Shown piece by piece: positions 10,779 to 20,419 of a stretch of DNA of 34,278 nt (positions are counted from its first letter, which is position 1; each line of letters starts with the position of its first letter). The notes under the pieces were generated by a model. That model had not been told where the DNA came from. It did not search any database and saw only the letters and a list, made by a program, of their open reading frames with translations. The stretch is taken from positions 967,758-1,002,035 of the forward strand of contig BFEA01000016.1 in the NCBI GenBank assembly GCA_003427395.1, read 5' to 3'. Source of the DNA: Chara braunii. Its lineage: Eukaryota; Streptophyta; Charophyceae; Charales; Characeae. A program made the translations under genes and the position numbers.

Positions 10779-10794
10779 CCCCACATAGGTGGGG
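10779..10794. repeat. GC-rich stem with tetraloop
   Basis: CCCCAC and GTGGGG form a perfect 6-bp stem around ATAG, between the gag remnant and the upstream ORF. Confidence 0.5.
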
Positions 10795-10923
10795 CTTTCA
10801 AAACCAGTTATAGATAGACAGTAGTAGTGGCTACAATAGTGATTGGTCCTCGTACTCGCAGTGTAAAAAAAATCATAGACGAGTCTTAAGAAAGATACAC
10901 TTGGCAGAATATGAGGACACACT

Positions 10924-11502
10924 CTATCGACTCAATGTTGCCCGAATCTCATCCCAATCTTCACTTCTTTCACCCGGATTGTGAGAGTTAGCATATGCGT
11001 CAACCACATTGGCCATGTTCCTAAGTCCTTGACTAGGGGGTAAAAACCTTAGGTCTAGGTACATGTCATATATCATTTCGTATGTATAGCGTTCATACCC
11101 GCATTCTTGCGTCCTCCCAGCGGCTTGTGCTGCGGCCTCTATCCTCGTCTGTCCCCCAAAACGTTTCTCTACGAGAAATTTGGGCAGGACAATTCGTAGC
11201 GGGGTTGAAGGTAAAACAAACTTTCCAACACACTTGACCACTATATGGGTCTCCACCTGCTCTTCTCCTTCATCGACCTTGCCTCTCGCCCACTTTGTCA
11301 TAGCTCCCTCAGCTATTCGCAAAGACCTCGCAAGCAGGCTCCCATGCCCAAACGCCAATTCGCCCCCATGTTTGACCCAAAATGAGGAAGAGACATATAG
11401 TGTTACCCTCATGATCGCACAACCCTGATCATCGTCAAATCCCGACTCGATCCAGACAAAAATACCCGTATCTATCAATATGCCCCACCATGATGAGATA
11501 TA
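10924..11502 (-). CDS. Unrecognised ORF upstream of gag, possible extra retrotransposon ORF1
   Basis: An uninterrupted frame of about 192 codons ends at TAG (10926-10924). It is open from a stop at 11505-11503, and the first ATG is internal, at 11412 (MRVTLYVSSSFW), giving about 162 residues. The composition looks protein-like, with no low-complexity runs: for example GGELAFGHGSLLARSLRI, a charged GKVDEGEEQVETHIVVKC segment, then IEAAAQAAGRTQECGYERYT and a C-terminal NPGERSEDWDEIR. I recognise no domain, signal peptide or membrane segment. It lies between the primer-binding-site-like sequence and gag on the same strand, the place where Ogre/Tat-type gypsy elements carry an additional ORF; that parallel is positional only. 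It could also be the 5' part of a decayed gag, or a captured gene fragment. The overlapping plus-strand frame (11180-11428) is taken as a shadow. Confidence 0.45.
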   Translation of the reverse strand, partial: YISSWWGILIDTGIFVWIESGFDDDQGCAIMRVTLYVSSSFWVKHGGELAFGHGSLLARSLRIAEGAMTKWARGKVDEGEEQVETHIVVKCVGKFVLPSTPLRIVLPKFLVEKRFGGQTRIEAAAQAAGRTQECGYERYTYEMIYDMYLDLRFLPPSQGLRNMANVVDAYANSHNPGERSEDWDEIRATLSR

Positions 11503-13769
11503 TTATCCTTGACTTACATTGACAAAGATATCTCAAATCCATCTTCCTTTTTCACTGGCAAAACCATATTGAGATCTTCCTTAGCAAAAGGCATCCTGAG
11601 CTGCCTTTGCTCTGGTCTGGGTTCTGCCCATCACATAAAAAACGTCCAGCATACGCCTTCTGTTACTATGTTGATAATCACCTTCTACAATCTCTACTCT
11701 TAAAGTCTTAGCTTCAAATCATCTTTCACTAAAATTCATCCTTTCCAGTGTTTACGACCCCCCAGCTTAGAGGGAATAATACCGGTAATATATCATGGTA
11801 ATAATACATTCACAACTATCAAAATTCATAACAATAATTACGAATGGAAAATGATAAATTACCTTAGTAACTGTCATCAACAATACTCATAAAAATCAAA
11901 TACATTATACACAAGCTTGTCAGCTACCCAGAAGCATAAACAAATACCTCATAATGATAAACTTTATACTAACAGACATATTATATGATAGCCACGTCTC
12001 CCCAACTTTAACAAAAGTATACTGTGACGATGAGCAGTGTAATCCTTTTTAGGATTGATAGCATCTAAAATCCCTGAGCCCTGGTCAAGGATCAAGCCTC
12101 ACTGCTTCTCCCTTCGATTCTAGCATCTGCACTTGCAGACCCTTGTCAATAAAGTAAACACCCTCACCATACACGCTTCGGGGTGTGTCGTCCCATCCTG
12201 TGCTGACGAACCCACTTGACACAAAAACAGTTGGGGATTCACCCCTTACCTCTTTGTGACATGTAGTAGCTGCTTCCTTCATAGGCCATGGCCTAACAAG
12301 GCTCAAACACTTTCCTCCTATTCAGTAGTGGTGTAGTCATCTTATCACAGAGGATACAACAACAATACCCCACTATGGACCAGGAACATAGTTCCGGCGT
12401 GGGTCTCACTACTACCTACAAGACAAAGTTATAATTTCCTCAAAGCCATTTCTCAAGGGAACAATAACATAGGATTGCACACTTCCTTAGGGTAGACTTT
12501 ACACGTTGACCATTCTATGAGAAAAAACGTTTCTCAAGGAAATGGTTACTCGATTCTCCTCTGAATCCGCACCAGACGTGGATTCTGCACAATGCTTCTA
12601 CCCCTCTCTGAAGAGCAATCCGAATACACAGGCTTAATAGACAACCATAAGCCGATAATTGAACTTGAGATGCTCATATAAATCCTTGCAGACTGATAAG
12701 TTCAAGTACATACCTTAGATAAATAGCCCATACGAAATATTTCTGAAAGGGATAAATTTAAAATAACATCAAACACACAATCATATATAAATAGTCACTA
12801 AAAAAGACTTACTCAGATAAAAAATTGACATATATGGATAAGTTCAATATATAACTCAAAGAGAAAATGCCCTCAGAAAGTTAGTCTCAAGTGCTTAGCT
12901 TCAACCCATAGATTCAAGTGGATGGTCCAAACCTGGAAAGGTTCAAGCGAAGGTCAAACATCACCTACATCTCGTTGCTCTATCAAATGTAAGCAAAAAT
13001 GATTCAAGTGTTAGCCCCTTCACTATTATCCCGACTGCCCCTAGGATCTGATATCTCTCTCGCAGAGAAGGTACTATGTAGACATACTACATCTCGTAAT
13101 CTCTTCTATTGAGGTCATAACACGGTGTTCCCTGCACCTATCTGCTGCGTTATGTGCCTAGTTCACAACACATCACACGAGGCAGACCTCACTCTTCCTT
13201 GACGAATAACTGCTTAGAACCCAGACTTAAGGATCCCAATCCACGCTCACGAAAAACGTTCAGCGCCTTTAGCCTAACTCTCCTCGAAGTCCCTCGACGA
13301 CTTCTAACATAATAGGCTCCCTTACTCATCCTCGACCTTACTCTAAGGTAAAAGTTCCAAGTTGCTCTTATGACCACTCAGATAACATATGCGACCATAA
13401 TAGGTATCTTATCGGGCCAACTTCCACAATGGACATGCTGAACCATGTTGACACCACCTCATCTTACCCTAGCCATATCAGATATACAAAGCATCATCTA
13501 AATCCATCAACTATCAAGGTCAGAGGGGGTGACAACTCCAACTACTATCACGCTAATCAGAGTACGTGAGCGTGTACTCCTAACGTCTATATCTCGCGCC
13601 ACCCTTACTACACTAGCCAAAACCATCTCACATAATCAACTCTCACTCGCTCTCTATCCAATACCATCAATCGATTAACCATAAAAACTCAAAGAAACTT
13701 CTCATTTTGCCAAGTTCTCACATTCCCATCCCGGATGTCGTTCCACGAGGGACAACGGTAAGCAACCGT
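11503..13769 (-). other. Probable 5' leader region of the element (minus strand)
   Basis: This lies between the primer-binding-site-like sequence and the first ORF. It is mostly AT-rich and gene-poor. Short minus-strand frames at 13377-13189 (basic, RVRSRMSKGAYYVRSRRG) and 12324-12085 are the only coding-like pieces. It has several perfect hairpins: AATCCT/AGGATT (12041-12056), GAGAAA/TTTCTC (12519-12535) and GAATCC/GGATTC (12563-12585). Confidence 0.4.
12085..12324 (-). CDS. Short unrecognised ORF, coding-like composition
   Basis: An open frame of about 78 codons ending at a stop at 12087-12085. It is open from a TGA at 12324, and the first ATG lies in the stretch PWPMKEAATTCHKE. Downstream residues such as GESPTVFVSSGFVSTGW and GEGVYFIDKGLQVQMLESK are of mixed, protein-like composition. 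No domain recognised. On the same strand as, and upstream of, the 11502-10924 ORF, so it may be another piece of the same decayed reading frame. It could equally be chance. Confidence 0.2.
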
Positions 13770-13791
13770 TATCCCCAGCAATAACAGCACC
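13770..13791 (-). promoter_or_regulatory. Primer-binding-site-like sequence next to LTR B
   Basis: Read on the minus strand, the LTR ends in GCTCGACA and is followed at once by GGTGCTGTTATTGCTGGGG. This is similar to the GGCGCCGTTGCCGGGGA sequence that I recall following the 5' LTR in several plant Ty3/gypsy lineages. The differences are three C-to-T changes, as expected from methylated-cytosine decay, plus two extra bases. It is the main evidence for minus-strand orientation. The tRNA primer is not identified here. Confidence 0.45.
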
Positions 13792-15494
13792 TGTCGAGCG
13801 CATCGGTCCCATGCAGGGCGGGAACCTCCCGGTCTCGTCATGCAAGAGTTGGTCTAAACTCGCGATACACACGGAGCTTCCGCAAACCGCTCCGGCTGAG
13901 TGCGCCAACCATACCTCTCGTGAACCCCTACGACAGGATAGGGCCAACGCGAGGTACAACTTACCTCCACCTTACGGGAGTTGTCACCTCCTTTCGGTGG
14001 GCATATCCCCGCCGAACTATCTGTCCACAGTACGAAAGCTAATCAGTTGCAATCGCAGAGGTGGACCAGACGAGGGCGTTTCTCGTACGCTGTAGCGTAG
14101 GGGGTATGCGCGGCCCCACACCTCTATCGGATTCGCATGCGAACCTATGCACTGAGGATCTGAAGTCCCAAGCGTGGCTCGTTGTCAGTCGACTAGGACG
14201 CATCCCAGTCACCACGCATCACACCACACTTAGAACATAAAAAATAAACACACACACACACACATACGAAACGACACAAAACAAAACAACACAACAACAC
14301 TCCTACTTCTTTTTGTATCCAACCCATAACCTTCCGACGCGGAAATCGGATAGACGACACGCGTGAGACTTAGTATAAAACCGCGCGAACACATGGTATT
14401 CCCACATCGACCACCAATGCATGCTTACTCAAGCGGTCGAAATCATGGCGTACTATGTAGTACCCATAATCATTCGCTCCTCGATAATCTCGATGGTCGT
14501 GTTCGACACTCAAGTGTCCGTTGACACCCGCCATGAGGGGTTAATCTCTCGACGCTAAACAACTGCCCAGTGCGGTTGAGAACCACACCCTCTTCTGCAC
14601 CCTGCGAAGAGTCGGTGGTACACAAGTTCACACATGTGGTGGCAATCATCTCTTATCGCCCTGGAGACCAGCTCCATCATCCAGGGCCTTGAGATAACTC
14701 AAGCAGTTTGATTTTGGTGGCTTCCATTTACTACAACGTCCAACTATAAATATTCTAAAAAGTAAAGGGGTAAAAGGGGATCTCCCTTATCTCTTAACAC
14801 ATAATCTGTTTAACCCTTGCGCAAGGTCACAATAGGCCCCGCGAACACTCAAGGCATATGTATGTACATGTATATAAAGGGTTGTAAATATGTGACGATC
14901 ACTCCTCATGATCACAGTGAGACTCCTCTCAGCCATATAGATATATGTGATCACAGACAGTCAAATTCAAAGTCCGAACAACAAACATATATCGCTTTAA
15001 CCATACAAGTCTCACTCTTTGTGCAACTCTCAAAATAAAATACTCAGTATCTTTGTTAAATGACAATTCAATAAAGTCCATGTGAAAAATCAGCAAAAAA
15101 AACAAATCACAGGGCTAAAGCCTTTAGGTTGAGTGGCAAGAGTGTATTGGAGTTGAGTCGTAAACTGACGAATCGACAACCGACCTGTCATCAGTGATAA
15201 CAAAAGATGATCCTTGTAGGATCAAGCTGAATTTAACCAAAATCATGAATCAAACAATCAAGAGGACCTGTAACATAAGACGGACCAATCCCCAAGCTAG
15301 ATCTATAAGTCTAATAGAGAATAGTCTCCATATCATGATTTCACTCAAAATCGTCATAATTAACTAAGCCTAAATCTACCCCTAAACAAGTGTCCAAAGA
15401 CATGTAGACCCTGACAAAATCTCCTTTATGCAGAGTGGATCGCCAGAATCGTCACCTGTCAAAATATAATCTATCTCCTCTAAACTAAGAAAAT

Positions 15495-16140
15495 TTCGGC
15501 AGCGCTTCCCGTAGGAAAAATGTTTTCTCAAAATTTATACTAGCTCAAATATGAAAACATAAATAATTTTTAACACTAGAAAGTCAAATGTTGTCTAACT
15601 CCCTGAATTACTAAACATTTTGGCAGCACTCTCTCATTAGAAAATGAGACTTCTCATATTTATTCTAAGTCAGATATGAACTCAAACATAAGACTTGAGT
15701 TCTATTAAGATAAAATTTAACTAACTCCTTAGATTTGTAGAAATTTCGGTAGCGCTCCCCATAGAGAAAGTAGCTTTCCAAAATTTATACAAAGCTAAGT
15801 TCAAAATCTAAAAATAATTTTGACTTTTCAAGGTCCAATTTTGTCTAACCCCCCGAATTAGCAAAACTTTGGGCAGCACTCCCCTTAAAAAATTAGACTT
15901 TCCATATTTTTACTAAGTCATATACAAAACTTAGACAAGTTGAACTTTAAAAAGTTAAATCGTGACTAACTCATTGGTTTTGTAAAAATTTCGACAGCGC
16001 TCCCCGTAGAGAAAGTAACTTACCAAGATTTATACAAGACCAAGTATAAGAAAAGATCCCTGAAAATGTTAGAATGAATATAAGTAGAAAAAACTTCGCT
16101 CAGAAAATGCAAGAATTGAACTAACTCTTACGACTCTAGC
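15495..16140. repeat. Tandem ~125-bp units in LTR B
   Basis: Five units equivalent to those in copy A, with cores such as AAATTTCGGCAGCGCTTCCC near 15489 and AAATTTCGACAGCGCTCCCC near 15986. The private 44-bp duplication of A is absent. Confidence 0.6.
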
Positions 16141-16331
16141 ACGTAGCGAGCAACTAAAGCAACTACCCGCCAAACAGAAACTTAGACTAAGTAGTGATTT
16201 CACTCAGCCATATACAAAGCCAGACCACATTGGTAAGTACTCTCACCAGTCCCTACGTCAAATCCTCATAGATTAGTTCATGAAACCCTCAGATGATTTA
16301 TCCTTTATACCCAACTTACATATTGCATGGT

Positions 16332-17086
16332 GCTAGACCATTCAACTTAGAAACAATGTAGCATGCCTTAGGATATACACAAACAGATTCCACAACTACT
16401 TCTCTCTTCTTTGAGCATATAATTAGACCATTCAACTTAGAAACAATGTTTAGTCAGCCTGAACTGTTTAATATCAAAAGTTCAATAAAATCTGACTTTG
16501 TTTTCAAAAGAAATGAAAATATGGGTAGGAGACTGAGCCATTCAACTTAGAAATATTGCTCAGCTTGCCCAGATTACTTGCAATTATATTTTGTGGCTTT
16601 CCTTTTCTTCTCGGTGATATGACTTAGCGCTGGACCATTCAGCTTAAGAACAATGTCCAACTGGCAGTTCACATGCAAATATAAATAAAATATTTTTTGT
16701 TATACTCAATTTATACTTATGTACGTGGTTTTCAGGCTAAACCATTAAGCTTAGAAACAATGCTTAACCTTACACTAAAGATCCTCCCTCAGAAATAAAT
16801 AAGAGGCTGAACCATTCAACTTAGAAACAATGTTCAACCTATCATCGAATCATTCAAAGCATGAAGTTTGATTCTTCAACCCAACCTCAATCAGAAACCC
16901 CAAAAGAAATAGACAGACCAAACCATTCACGTAGAAACAATTCTTGGTCTCAAAGATCAGCCTAACGAACCTTTAAAAATAAATATAGCAACCAAGTCAT
17001 TCAACTTAGAAACAATGTCTGGTCCGTCATAAAACAACCAAATAAACATAGCTCTTGCCATTCAGCTTAGAAACAATACCCAGTCC
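16332..17086. repeat. Hairpin array B
   Basis: Nine hairpins in the same order as array A with the same loop. Clear examples are CTGAGC/GCTCAG (16533-16563), AGGCTAA/TTAACCT (16734-16770) and AGGCTGAAC/GTTCAACCT (16804-16840). GACCAA/TTGGTC lies near 16917-16949. The first hairpin has lost part of its right arm. The stem at 16804-16840 is longer and better paired than its counterpart at 3310-3340. Confidence 0.85.
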
Positions 17087-19344
17087 TTGGTTGACCCAGT
17101 CAACTACAAGCAAAACTGCTTTCCTCCCACCTTTCCCCAGTTCATCTCTTAATCTGTTTTCAGTCAAAGTAAAGAAGGAACTTAAGCTTTACTCTCACAT
17201 ATTCTTTCCATTCAGTCTGATTGAGTCATGAAAATAATGCAGAAGTCATAGGGGAACTCATGCATACAACAATCAAACTAGAGGGAGATAGTCACACATG
17301 GGTATACTGGGGTCATACAGACAGTAGATGGTATAACTGATAGTTCTCTGCATCCATGACTCCTCACGAGTTCCAGCAGAGCTCCCGCAATCGGTGGAAA
17401 GACTCCCCACAGAGTCTTGATGTGGTCCTACGGGTTGCATCCCACTTGCCGCCTTCCTCTCGTAACCACAGACTAGACTTAGAGTAAGAAGGGTAGAGGG
17501 AGAAACATTAAGACTCTCAGATACAAGAAGGGTGCTTTCAGGCTCGCGAGAGAGGACCTTGATTCCTTGACTCAGCCGAGAGCCCCGTAATGATGACCAA
17601 AGCGTAGCCAGAACTCGGTCAACTGAAGTCAAATTGTCAACCGTTGACTCCCTGCCAATCCTTTCAATTGCAGTAACGATCCCCCCTTCCTTTTTGGAGA
17701 GTTTGATCACCACACCTAGTCGTAGTCCCGCCACCTCCAACCAGACTTCTGCCACGTAGCCCAATGGCAACAACTTGTAGCAAACCTTCATGCTCAACAA
17801 ACCGTGCGCGACTACATTGCTCAAATGTAAATCCCAGCAGCGAAATCCATTAGCGCAAGAAAACTCAATAATATATGCCAACGTGCAGCGCAAAACCCAG
17901 GTGCAGTTATAGCAGGCACTCCATTGGTGCACTATAATGTACTACTACAGGCTCAGAAACACTATACATATAGCAATTGTGTATGCACTGCGTGCACAAC
18001 GATTTGTATGGCAACCCCAGAAAAAGCTCCGAGCTCAGCAAGGTGAGGCAAAAGTGCAACGAGTTCAAAAATCTTGATTCAGAAATAAGAAGCACAACAT
18101 CTGTTGCTCGAAGCTCACTAGGAGGGGTTAATAGTAGTTGTTAACTTCACAGTGACCACGACAGTTCGGACTCCAAAACAGCGGGTACGCAATGTGCAAT
18201 GATACATAGTCCGTTCACCAACGCCTCAGCAAAACACCGAGATGTCATAAGTCCGGCTCCTTGGACCGCAGGTGAACTTCTCCACTGGAGGCCAATCCTA
18301 ACGGGAAGGTGTGAACCCCTCAATCCAGCACAACATGCTGTATCCGCTCACTCAATTGACTGTAAACAATATTCGCCTGATTCTTACCCAGCAACGGTGG
18401 CTCATGCATGTAAGTCCAATCCTCCCTCTTGCTCGTTCTCACTTTGAGCCGTCAGTTTGACGCTTAGGGAGAGTCTCACATCTGCACTCGCCGGCAGCCT
18501 TGTAGTTCGACACCGTAACTCGACCTTCGGTCTACATCACACTGCTAGCTCGCCAGGTAAGTTTTCTCCCACTTTTTCATTCGCCCTCCCGTTCTCCCAC
18601 TGAACCCGTTCCACTGGTGTATGACCGCTCCTATTACCAACAACCAACCGAGGAATCAGGACTGAATGGGCGATCCAGATGAATGGTATGAGCAAAGCAA
18701 ATACAACCACCACGATGAAGGGCGGCGCTCGGACGACTATCTCTGCCACACCACTATCCTGTTGGCTTCAAACAAAGCAACGAGCGTCGCGACTAAAAGC
18801 AACTACACGCGAGAGGAATAGAGAGAGACTTCCTTTCTCGATAGAATAAACAAATTCGAAATGAATCATCCCCCAGAATATGGAATTCAAGTTATACACC
18901 ACTACTCGTGCGTAGGTGTGCGTAGGTGTGCGTGTGTGTGTGTGTGAGAGAGAGAGAGGGTATTCCACCATTAGGTTGCACAACGCGTCTGCCAACGGGT
19001 AAGTATCCAACCTCGTGTCCGGCCTTAGGTTACTCTTATCGATAGAATGAGCAAAATCGAATGAATCTTCTGCTAGAGCACGACAAAATACTCCACCACT
19101 CTGAAACTGTCTCCCCGCTCAAAGCCCGTTATTCGCACACCTAAAAAACTAGCCACTAAGCTCTAATCCTAGCATCACCATTGAATCCACCAGTCCTCAA
19201 TCCCCCCAGGACACACCTCCCCTCATCCGATTCTGTCAAGAGTTGGATGGGCTAATCTCCTACCATATCCGCTCCTTCACACACTCCACGCATACTTCTT
19301 TTTCACCGACTCTTTCACCGACTCAGGATTCCGGTTCGCAATCT

Positions 19345-19634
19345 GGCGTACCATATGGTACTCATACTCGAGCAACCCTCAATGATTTTGGGGGTCATCT
19401 TCGACACCCAAGTGTCGACTAACATGCGTCTTGAGGGGTTAATCTGATGACGCTAGACAACCGCAAAAGTGGTTGCGAGTTCTACCCTCTTTTGCACCCT
19501 GCCCAGATGAGCAGTCGACTGGCTTCGGCCCTTTGTAGCGGTTGAACACCCCTTACCCTGAAAGTGGGGTTCCATCATTTGAGGCTTGGAAACAGGTCAA
19601 GGGGTTTAACTTTGACAAGCGCTAAGGACCTTAA
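19345..19634 (-). repeat. LTR family fragment D, left part
   Basis: Begins directly at the end of copy B. It matches LTR A from about 790 to 1090: the CGACAC/GTGTCG palindrome, TGAGGGGTTAATCT, a CAACC/GGTTG hairpin and the CCATCAT...TTTGAC segment. It is more diverged than A is from B. It is cut at TTAA by the inverted-repeat element at 19635. Confidence 0.65.
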
Positions 19635-19715
19635 AGCACCACTCCCCCCGCCAACCTAAATTCGACCTTTCTTAGGGGGGCGGTGACCAGCAAGTGCAGG
19701 CGGGCCCAATCCCGC

Positions 19716-19773
19716 TGTTGAGCGCATCAGCCCTTGCGCGAGCGAGGGCCCTCCCGGCCGCATCACGCAGGAG
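19716..19773 (-). repeat. LTR-terminus fragment inside the MITE-like element
   Basis: TGTTGAGCGCATCAGCCC and, 40 bases on, GCATCACGCAGGAG match the first ~58 bp of the LTR family (compare 13792 onward and 25899 onward). It sits inside the inverted-repeat element, so it was captured by it or inserted in it and then truncated. Confidence 0.55.
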
Positions 19774-20326
19774 AAACTTAGGTTTTCAACTTTTTAGAGA
19801 CAGCTCGGAGACAACACGGGTTACCACAATTTTCAATCACAAACTTTGACGATTTTTCACCCTCAAAAGAATTAACGAAAAAATCTGAAAAATTGAGATC
19901 TTGTAGACTGAATTGTGATATTTCACGAAAAAATATCACGAAAAAAAAAGAAACAAACTGGAAAATGAAATAAATGCCGCAACGATTCCTCACATTTTCC
20001 ATTTTTGCCACTCTAACACGTGAGGACCAATAAGAAAAGTATCCCAATATGTGGGCCAAAGTGCTGCACGATTTTTTGCGCTATGAAAAATGGCTCATAA
20101 AATCCGAGTGTGGGCCAACGGGAAAAGTACCTCAACTTCAACGATTTTTCGTGATCAAAATAATGTGTCAAAAAATATGAAAATTAAAAGGTCAGTATAT
20201 TTGACCGCATTCTTTCCCAAAAAAAATTAAAAAATATAAAAACTTATTTAAGTTATGAGGTAAATCCCAACAACAATTCTACGCATTTTCCATTTGTGTC
20301 ATTCCCCTGGTTCTCCTCATTGTGCT

Positions 20327-20386
20327 ACCAGTAGGCCTCTTGCACATGTGTTATCAGTAGGCCTCTTGCACATGTGTTACCAGTCC
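20327..20386. repeat. 26-bp tandem repeat, 2.3 units
   Basis: The unit containing CAGTAGGCCTCTTGCACATG occurs at 20329 and 20355 with a partial third start at 20381, next to the right terminal inverted repeat. Confidence 0.9.
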
Positions 20387-20419
20387 CCCCGAATTTAGGC
20401 TGACAGAAGGAGTGGTGGT

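Larger units (their letters stand above)
13792..19344 (-). repeat. LTR-like direct repeat B (inferred 5' LTR)
   Basis: Second full copy of the ~5.6-kb repeat, starting TGTCGAGCGCATCGGTCCC and ending CCGGTTCGCA. It aligns with copy A throughout, with many C/T and G/A differences plus small indels. It holds the CA run (14248-14264), the 125-bp tandem units (about 15495-16140), the hairpin array (16332-17086) and a GT/GA microsatellite (18911-18960). A 219-codon minus-strand frame at 17932-17273 crosses a region that is interrupted in copy A (only 80 codons, 4345-4103), so I do not treat it as a gene. At its right edge it directly abuts a truncated copy of the same LTR family (D). A plus-strand TATAAA-like string near 14870 has a counterpart near 1217, but it lies on the strand opposite to the inferred transcript. 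Confidence 0.7.
19635..20419. mobile_element. Non-autonomous DNA transposon (MITE-like) with ~30-bp terminal inverted repeats, TTAA flanks
   Basis: The left end (19635-19664, starting AGCACCACTCC and ending CCTAAATTCG) and the right end (20390-20419, starting CGAATTTAGG and ending GGAGTGGTGGT) are imperfect inverted repeats of about 30 bp. Both ends are flanked by TTAA (19631-19634 and 20420-20423), and LTR D resumes on the far side, so the insertion is clear. Length is 785 bp with an AT-rich centre and no coding capacity. TTAA flanks are typical of piggyBac-type insertion, but the ends do not let me assign a superfamily. A stretch at 19716-19773 matches the LTR start, and a 26-bp tandem repeat lies near the right end. 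Confidence 0.65.

Noticed and set aside
11180-11428. 82-codon plus-strand frame
   Set aside because: Antisense to the longer minus-strand ORF at 11502-10924.
17273-17932. 219-codon minus-strand reading frame in LTR B
   Set aside because: Copy A carries the same sequence with frame breaks (only 80 codons at 4345-4103), and no domain is recognisable. It is likely a chance frame in the LTR.
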